Assembly: GCF_009695545.1 (NCBI RefSeq)
Contig: NZ_VUNS01000012.1
Span: forward strand, 62,001-126,000
Direction of reading: 5' to 3'
Length of the DNA stretch: 64,000 nucleotides
Source: Victivallis lenta
GTDB lineage: Bacteria > Verrucomicrobiota > Lentisphaeria > Victivallales > Victivallaceae
Position 1 is the stretch's first letter, and each line of letters opens with the position of its first letter. Both the position numbers and the translations under genes were made by a program. Positions 58,242 to 64,000 of the stretch are shown here, piece after piece. Under the pieces are notes generated by a model that was not told the DNA's origin, ran no database searches, and saw nothing but the letters and a program-made list of their open reading frames with translations.

Positions 58242-60470
58242 TCAGACGCAGTGGCGGTGCCGGTTGATGATCTCATCCTGCAGCTGCGGGTCGAGCGCAG
58301 TGAACTTCGCGGAAAAGCCGCCCACCCGGACGATCAGGTGCCGGTAGGACTCCGGATCGCGCCGCGCTGCGCGGAGCTCCTCGACGCTCGTAGTGTTTCC
58401 CTGGAAAATCTGCCCGCCGGTGGCGATGAAGCTGCGCAGCAGCCCCTGCAGCACGTCGAGCCGGGTCAATCCGCCGGAGAGATCCCACATCGAGGCGACA
58501 CCGCCCGGGGCCGCGCCGAGGTCGAGCCGGTTGGCCGACTGCATGGCCGTGCCGATGCCGCGGGTCATCGAACTCGAATGCGGCGTCATGCCCTGCGCGA
58601 CCGGGACGCCGGCCTTATGGCCGTTGGCCGAGGCGCCGAGCGCATTGCCGGCGATCGGGCTGAAAACGAAGCTCATCAGCATCGGCTTGACCTTGCCGCC
58701 GAAGCGGTTGGAAAAACCGTCGTAAATGGCGCAGACGTCGCGGAACAGCCGGGCGGCCATCCCGTCGGCCTCCGGGTCGCCCTGGCCGAATTTCGGCAGT
58801 TTGAGCAGCCGGAGGCGCAGGAGCTCATCCGATGCGAAATTGCTTTGCAGCGCGGCGAGCAGACCGGCCTTGCCCGCGATTCCGTTTTCGAACACGGCGT
58901 GTTTCAGGGCATACAGACTGTCGGCGGCATCCGGCAGGCCGATCGGAGTCGAGCCGTAGTCGTTGTAGCGTGCGCCGCCGTCGTTGAGATTCCGGGCACG
59001 CTCGATGCAGTCGGAAACCTGCGCGGAGAGCAGGAAGGCCGGACGCAGCCGCGCCGCCTCTTCGCTGAACAGATCCATGCAGCGGAAGGTGAAGCCGAGC
59101 GTGGTTTTCAGATTGCCGAGGAAGGCGCCGTAAAGCTCTTCGAAGCTGTCGAACTCCTCGAGGGTGCGCCGGTATCCGGACAGCATCCGGCAGCCGGTAT
59201 TCAGGCAGATGCCGCCGTTCAGCGTGAGCTCGAGGATTTTCGGGACGTTGAAGAAGCCGGTGAACAGCAGATCGCAGTTCATCCCCTGCGGAGAAAGTTC
59301 CATGCAGCCTCCGCACATATACATGGCCGCGTCCTCCGGCGCGACGCCGCCGCGGACCAGCGCCGGGACGATCGAGCGGTCGCTCAGGATCTGCGCCATG
59401 TTGTGCCCGTCCTTCAGGTACTCCGCCGCGAGTTCGAGCAGGGCCGGAGGCGGATTTTCCGGAATGCGGATGTAGACGTGCGGCGTGGTGACCGCGAGCT
59501 TCATGATGACGCGCACCATGATTTCGGAGAGCGGGTTGAACGCGCTTGAGCCGTCCGGACGGCTGCCGGCGACCATGATGGTTTCGATCCCCATATCCTT
59601 GCAGTAGTTCCGCTCATGCATGCGCAGAAAAAGCTCGGCGACCTTTTCCGTCGCCGATTCGACGGTCTCCCGCCCTGCGGCGAGGTCGCGTTCGAGGTAC
59701 GGCCAGAGAAAATAGTCGAGCCGCCCCGGGCCGTTGCCGCCGTAGGGATTCTCGAACATGGTTGCAAGGTAGGAGAAATGGAACGCCTGAAGTGCTTCAT
59801 GGAAGGTCCGGGCCCCGTACCGCGGCACCCGGCGGACCAGCGCAAGCTTGGCGCGGAGCTCCCGGCGGCGGACTTCGGTGCGGCAGCTCCGCAGCGCCTT
59901 TTCGAGCTTCTTTGCGTGCAGGTCGTTCCAGGCAAGCATCGCTTCGAGCAGAATGCGGCAGCCCTCCAGAAATTCCCGCCCTTCGGCGTCGGCTTTGCGG
60001 TACGATCTTCCGATTCGCCGCAGCAGCCCGGTGACGCCGGATTCGAGAATCCATTCGTAGCGCCAGCCGACATGGCCGGGCGCGCAGGACGCATAGGTGA
60101 CCCACGACGGGTTTTTTCCGTCCCGGTCGGCGCCGGTCAGTTCGGCCAGGCCCGGAATTTCGCGCCGGGCGCGTTGTTCGGCGACGTAATTGCAGTCGAA
60201 ATCCCGCCAGCGCGGATCGAAATCGCTGCCGCCGAGGTCACCGCAGTATTCGGTGTAAAGCTGTCCGGCCAGATAAGGGCCGCCGCCGGTGCGCACCGGC
60301 GTGTGCAGTAGCGCATATGCGAGCGAACGCGCCTGCCGCTCGCGCAGCGGCAGGCCGGCGAAACGCCCGAAAAACGCCTCGGTAATGCGGGCGCGCTTGC
60401 GTTGTTCGGGGGGACGGGCGGCGCGGCGCTCGGCCGCCCGGAGCTGTTTGATCGGGTCGAATTGATTCAT
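58242..60470 (-). CDS. Glycyl radical enzyme 3 (dehydratase-type)
   Basis: 742-residue glycyl radical enzyme. The thiyl loop is YMCGGCMELSPQG with C389 and E391 (GCxE), preceded by an extra Cys386. The radical glycine is G718 in LIVRVGGFSAKFTALDPQLQ. The N-terminal region differs strongly from GRE1 and GRE2, so it is a separate subfamily. It starts 10 bases after the stop of the large secreted glycoside hydrolase and is probably expressed with it, linking extracellular glycan cleavage to a cytoplasmic radical step. No activase is next to it. The substrate is unknown. Confidence 0.9.
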   Translation of the reverse strand: MNQFDPIKQLRAAERRAARPPEQRKRARITEAFFGRFAGLPLRERQARSLAYALLHTPVRTGGGPYLAGQLYTEYCGDLGGSDFDPRWRDFDCNYVAEQRARREIPGLAELTGADRDGKNPSWVTYASCAPGHVGWRYEWILESGVTGLLRRIGRSYRKADAEGREFLEGCRILLEAMLAWNDLHAKKLEKALRSCRTEVRRRELRAKLALVRRVPRYGARTFHEALQAFHFSYLATMFENPYGGNGPGRLDYFLWPYLERDLAAGRETVESATEKVAELFLRMHERNYCKDMGIETIMVAGSRPDGSSAFNPLSEIMVRVIMKLAVTTPHVYIRIPENPPPALLELAAEYLKDGHNMAQILSDRSIVPALVRGGVAPEDAAMYMCGGCMELSPQGMNCDLLFTGFFNVPKILELTLNGGICLNTGCRMLSGYRRTLEEFDSFEELYGAFLGNLKTTLGFTFRCMDLFSEEAARLRPAFLLSAQVSDCIERARNLNDGGARYNDYGSTPIGLPDAADSLYALKHAVFENGIAGKAGLLAALQSNFASDELLRLRLLKLPKFGQGDPEADGMAARLFRDVCAIYDGFSNRFGGKVKPMLMSFVFSPIAGNALGASANGHKAGVPVAQGMTPHSSSMTRGIGTAMQSANRLDLGAAPGGVASMWDLSGGLTRLDVLQGLLRSFIATGGQIFQGNTTSVEELRAARRDPESYRHLIVRVGGFSAKFTALDPQLQDEIINRHRHCV

Positions 60471-60480
60471 GATTCCAGAT

Positions 60481-63400
60481 TCACCATAAGATCAGGGTTC
60501 CGAATTGGCGCGGGTCCTTGCGGGGACCGATTCCGCTGGTCCATTGCAGGAAGCCTTTGCGCACGGCTCCGTCGTTGTCGTTGACGAGGAATGAGAAGCC
60601 GAGCTTCATTCCGCGCTTCGGCTTCACGCCGAGAGCGCTCCACGGCAATTCGATGTCGTAACGGGTAATTTCACCTTCACGGACCGCCTTGAACACGGCC
60701 TGTTTTTTCAGTCTTTCCGCCATGCCTCCCGGCGCGGCGAAAACGGAGAATTCCGGGCCGTTGCGGGTCAGGCCGAAGCACAGCTCGTAGTCGTCGTTGT
60801 CGTAGTTGACCGACCGGTTGCACAAGGTGTCGATGCCGATCTGGACCGAGTCGCCGTCGAACAGCGGGCCGTCCGCCTTGAACGGCTGGTGGTGGACGTC
60901 GTCCGTCACTTCGAGCGACAGCCGGAGCGAAGTGTCGTTCCATGCGGCGGTGAGCCGTCCTGAAAGATCCTTCGGGCCGCCCCAGCGGGCGTCGGAGATG
61001 ACGGGGTAATACTGTTCGGCGCTGTTGAGTGCGGCTCCGGGGGGCGCGGTTTCGCCGTCGCGGGCGCACAGCAGGAAATCGACCGGGCGTTCAAGCTCAA
61101 AGGCTTCGCCGCCGGAGAGCGTTCCGTTCAGCCGGAGCCGGTTATGGTTGGAGAGCGGTTCCCGCGCGGAGAGCCGGAACCGGAACTGCGCGCTCTCTCC
61201 GGGAGCGACTCCGGAGAAGTCCGCCTTCTCCGGCTGGAACGTACCGGGGAAGTCGGCTGAAACCCGGAGTGTGCCGCTGCGCGGTTTTCTCGACAGGTTG
61301 GCGATGCCGGCGGCCAGTTCCAGCGAACCGTCGGCGCTGAGGCCGGCGGGCTCGATGCTGAGCCGGACCGGCGCTCCCGCCGTCGCTTCGAGTTCCGCCG
61401 AGGCTTTGAAGAAGCCGCGGTTGAAATCGGCGGAGGCGAGGAGCCGCAGCGGTTTGGCCGGGGCCGTTTTAAGTTCGACTTCGACCGGAATTTCGGCCGT
61501 TGCTCCGGCGGCCAGCTCGATTCGCCGGTTCCCGGATTTCGCCGTGCTGCCCGGCGGAGCCCAGACGTTCAGCTCGACCGTGCAGGCGTGCTTGAACGGG
61601 TTGACGATCCGGAGCGGCACGCTCCGGGCTTCTCCCGGCAGCAGCGTCACCGGATTCTCCGGGAAGGTCAGGCTCTGCTGGCGGCCCGGAATTTCCGGGG
61701 CAAGCCCCGCGATGAAAATCGGGTCGGGCCCGACGGCGAGCTCCGTGAAGCCGTCCGCCACGCTCATCTCCGGCGCGGCGCCGTCGATCCGGGTCACGGT
61801 GAATGCGTCGCCGAGATTCAGCTTGAGCTTTTCATCCCGGTCGCTCCAGAGCACGATGACCGCCTCGCGGCCGTCGGAGAAGGCGAACGCCCGGGCGTAC
61901 TGCCCGTATTTGAAGGCATTCTGGAACTTTTTCCCGTAAAGCATGCGCACAGTCAGGTTGAAGGCTGCCCCCGCCGGCAGGATCCCGCCCTTTTCATCGA
62001 GCAGCCCCCAGTTTTCATAGTCGTACCGGCTGCCGACCCGGCTGGCCTGGTAGACGAAGATCTTCTCGACGCCTTCGGCGAGGAGCCCGACCATCTGGCG
62101 CACGACTTCGCGGGCCTGCTGCCGAAGCGCATTCCGCCAGCGGGCCTCTTCGGCTTCCGGTGTTTCGTTTTCACGTTTTTCGATCGTGGTGTTGCAGCCG
62201 GTTTCGGTGACCCAGATCGGTTTGACGCAGTTGTATTTGGCCAGCAGGTTCCTGACTGCCGCAAGCCGCGCCTGGAGCTCGACCCCCGAAACGTAGGTAT
62301 GGTCCGAATAGATATCGAAATAGGCGCCGCCTCCGGCCGCGAGGACGGCGTCGAGGAACGGGGCGAAGCCGCCGTCAAGCGCCATCGCGGCGACCTTCGC
62401 TTCCGGATCGGCGGCTTTGATCGCCTCGTAAATGGTCTTCATGACCCGGACGAAGTCGGCGTGGCTCCCGTTCCACGCATACGGAAGATCCGGCTCGTTC
62501 CAGATTTCCCAGTATTTGATGTAATCCTTATAGCGGTTCACGACGGCGGTTACATAAGCATGCAGCGCTTTGTGGTCGCGCGGCGCGTAGGAGTAGTAAT
62601 CCGCCGCGTCCGGCCGGGGCGAATTCCATTTCGCCGTGCTGCTGATGAGCCCGAGGATGCGGATATCCTGCGCTTTGGCTTCGGAGACGATCCGGTCGGT
62701 GCGTTCCCAGTCGAACCGGCCCTGTTCCGGCTCGATCAGTTGATGCGCGAACTCCCAGCGCAGATATTTGGCGCCGAGCTCCCGCTCCATTTCCGGGAAC
62801 TGGAAACAGTTGATGCCGAAAGGCGAGTCGTCGCCCTGTTCCACCGGCACGACGGCCGGCAGCGCGGCGGCGCCCGGTTCGGCAGCCGTTTTTCCGGCTG
62901 GAGGAGCCAGGGCCGCTTCGCGTTTTTCGGCCAGGCCGATCCCGGCTTTGTCGCCATAGGTGTAGTAGAGCTTCAGCCCGTCGCCGTCGATGAGCACGGA
63001 CGGGTTGTCGCCGGGGAACAGCTCCGTGCCGGAGCGTTTCCAGTCAAAGCCGTTTTCGGAGGCGGCTTCGCCGATGCGGCACTGCCGGTCCGCGCCGATC
63101 ACGCCGTACCACATGCGGTAGCCGGTCCCGTTTTTCCGCACGCAAAGCGAAGTCAGGATATCGCCGCCGAAAGCCGGGCTGCCCTCCATGACCGGCGCGG
63201 GGCGGCGCGTCCACTCGGAGCCGTCGTCGGATTCCGCGTAACAGACGCGCGGTTTCCAGCCGCCTTTTTCGGTGGCGAGATACCACATCTTGAACCGCCC
63301 GTCCTCAAGAAGCACGGAGGGCGACGCGACCGCGCCGCCGTCCGTCGCGGCGAGTACCGCGTTGCCCGGATATTTGCTGAAGGTGACGCCGTCCGGCGAC

Positions 63401-63792
63401 GAGGCGTAGCCGATCGCGGCCGGAGTGTTCCAGTCGGGCGCCCCGGCGAACCAGATGTGATAGATGCCGTTCTCCTTGAGGACGCTCGGAGAACCGATCA
63501 CGTTCCAGGAGCCCGGCTGCCCTTCCGGGTCGCGCGGGACGGCCGGGGATTTCTCCGGCGTGAAAGCGGTTCCGTCGGCGCTCCGGGCCCGGAAGATCTC
63601 CAGCGCCCCCCAGTAGCCGGAGAAGAACAGCGTGTACTGCCCGTCCTCCGCCAGTATCGCCGGCGAGTGGATGTTCAGGAACGAGCCTCTGGAGAGGACC
63701 GGATTCCCGGCGGCCGGTTTCCATGCATCGGCCCCGTGGACGGCGGCTGCGGCAAGAAACATCATTGCGGTTGCAAAGTTTCTGAAATTCAT
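60481..63792 (-). CDS. Secreted multidomain glycoside hydrolase: propeller + GH39/GH5-like barrel + CBM9-like
   Basis: 1103-residue exported protein. Residues 1-21 are a signal peptide (FATAMMFLAAAAVHGADA). Residues about 24-290 are a five-bladed propeller like GH43/GH130/GH32 clans (HSPAILAEDGQYTLFFSGYW; GSPSVLKENGIYHIWFAG; SPSVLLEDGRFKMWYLA). Residues about 320-620 are a clan A barrel with KYWEIWNEPDLPY (acid/base E433) and PIWVTETGCN (nucleophile E530). Two beta-sandwich domains follow (about 700-940). From about 950 a CBM9-like module begins (PVISDARWGGPKDLSGRLTA to DSVQIGIDTL). A propeller joined to a GH39/GH5-like barrel is uncommon. It follows the pseudopilin by 28 bases and precedes GRE3 by 10 bases. 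Confidence 0.82.
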   Translation of the reverse strand: MNFRNFATAMMFLAAAAVHGADAWKPAAGNPVLSRGSFLNIHSPAILAEDGQYTLFFSGYWGALEIFRARSADGTAFTPEKSPAVPRDPEGQPGSWNVIGSPSVLKENGIYHIWFAGAPDWNTPAAIGYASSPDGVTFSKYPGNAVLAATDGGAVASPSVLLEDGRFKMWYLATEKGGWKPRVCYAESDDGSEWTRRPAPVMEGSPAFGGDILTSLCVRKNGTGYRMWYGVIGADRQCRIGEAASENGFDWKRSGTELFPGDNPSVLIDGDGLKLYYTYGDKAGIGLAEKREAALAPPAGKTAAEPGAAALPAVVPVEQGDDSPFGINCFQFPEMERELGAKYLRWEFAHQLIEPEQGRFDWERTDRIVSEAKAQDIRILGLISSTAKWNSPRPDAADYYSYAPRDHKALHAYVTAVVNRYKDYIKYWEIWNEPDLPYAWNGSHADFVRVMKTIYEAIKAADPEAKVAAMALDGGFAPFLDAVLAAGGGAYFDIYSDHTYVSGVELQARLAAVRNLLAKYNCVKPIWVTETGCNTTIEKRENETPEAEEARWRNALRQQAREVVRQMVGLLAEGVEKIFVYQASRVGSRYDYENWGLLDEKGGILPAGAAFNLTVRMLYGKKFQNAFKYGQYARAFAFSDGREAVIVLWSDRDEKLKLNLGDAFTVTRIDGAAPEMSVADGFTELAVGPDPIFIAGLAPEIPGRQQSLTFPENPVTLLPGEARSVPLRIVNPFKHACTVELNVWAPPGSTAKSGNRRIELAAGATAEIPVEVELKTAPAKPLRLLASADFNRGFFKASAELEATAGAPVRLSIEPAGLSADGSLELAAGIANLSRKPRSGTLRVSADFPGTFQPEKADFSGVAPGESAQFRFRLSAREPLSNHNRLRLNGTLSGGEAFELERPVDFLLCARDGETAPPGAALNSAEQYYPVISDARWGGPKDLSGRLTAAWNDTSLRLSLEVTDDVHHQPFKADGPLFDGDSVQIGIDTLCNRSVNYDNDDYELCFGLTRNGPEFSVFAAPGGMAERLKKQAVFKAVREGEITRYDIELPWSALGVKPKRGMKLGFSFLVNDNDGAVRKGFLQWTSGIGPRKDPRQFGTLILW

Positions 63793-63820
63793 CTTGTGTC
63801 GGATTCCTGCTTGAATTGAT

Positions 63821-64000
63821 TTAAAATTCCACCCACCAGCGCATGGCCGGGTATTCGCGCTCCGCGAGCGCCTGCGGGCCGCGAGATGCGACGTGACCGT
63901 CGAGGAACAGGATGTTGCCGCGGCCTGAATGCCTGGCGAACTCGTTGACCCGGGCTGTCGGCTCGGCGGTGTAGAAGAACCAGAAGTCCTTCATCGGCCA
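63821..64000 (-). CDS. Pseudopilin C-terminus with H-X9-DG motif, 5' part beyond right edge
   Basis: Fifty-nine codons and a TAA stop at 63821-63823 remain open to the right edge. The translation contains FFYTAEPTARVNEFARHSGR then GNILFLDGHVASRG, i.e. the H-X9-DG ending of the PVC pseudopilin family, and finishes MRWWVEF. The other two pseudopilins in the window have the same motif ([24 protein letters not shown]). It lies 28 bases before the secreted multidomain hydrolase, repeating the pseudopilin-hydrolase order. The FTLIEL leader lies outside the window. Confidence 0.85.
   Translation of the reverse strand, partial: WPMKDFWFFYTAEPTARVNEFARHSGRGNILFLDGHVASRGPQALAEREYPAMRWWVEF

Noticed and set aside
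61588-63819. 743-codon plus-strand frame over the multidomain hydrolase
   Set aside because: Antisense shadow; the minus-strand protein has signal peptide and catalytic motifs.

Overview
The window looks like a chromosomal segment of an anaerobic, polysaccharide-degrading member of the Lentisphaerota (Victivallis-like), within the PVC superphylum. This placement is an inference. It rests on the [17 protein letters not shown]-type pseudopilins that end in an H-X9-DG motif, the density of glycoside hydrolases, three oxygen-sensitive glycyl radical enzymes (GREs), the many GntR and AraC regulators and the GC-rich coding bias. No phage, insertion sequence, CRISPR array, rRNA or tRNA gene was seen.

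Layout. (1) 1-4211, minus: a pseudopilin, a GntR-type regulator, a secreted GH87-like beta-helix enzyme and a hypothetical gene cut by the left edge. A frameshifted ankyrin-repeat remnant follows at 4598-4895. (2) 4922-10491, minus: a GRE, a GntR regulator, the GRE activase and an FGGY kinase, tightly coupled. They diverge from a phosphomannose-isomerase-like gene and an FAD oxidoreductase (10589-13044, plus) across overlapping divergent promoters. (3) 13064-20912: a second pseudopilin/secreted-hydrolase pair with a divergent AraC regulator, a cytoplasmic GH78 rhamnosidase and an sn-glycerol-1-phosphate dehydrogenase. (4) 21196-39143, plus: mostly housekeeping genes, namely aconitase, ung, a second GH78, eukaryotic-type hisA, gyrA, folP, cdaA/cdaR, a PpiD-like protein, speD, an RdgC-like gene, trmB, tyrS and a lactonase-fold protein. 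(5) 39302-43445: thioesterase, Na+-dependent transporter, a WaaP-fold probable pseudokinase and a polysaccharide deacetylase. (6) 43452-55667, minus: hom, lysC, zupT, proS, nifU, prfB, an unknown gene, a phosphoesterase, an AraC regulator and GRE2. (7) 56175-64000: an Asp-box protein with a divergent AraC regulator, then GRE3, a four-domain secreted glycoside hydrolase and the tail of a third pseudopilin cut by the right edge.

The accessory genes form repeated modules: a pseudopilin next to a secreted hydrolase, a local regulator, and downstream intracellular enzymes (GRE, kinase, GH78). All three signal-peptide-bearing hydrolases lie in pseudopilin-led clusters, while the two signal-less GH78 enzymes do not. 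The strongest candidates for something undescribed are this pairing and the GRE1/activase/kinase cassette, whose GRE has an unusual glycyl-radical loop. Many plus- and minus-strand genes carry a near-consensus sigma70 promoter with a TTGCA-like -35 box and 17-bp spacer.
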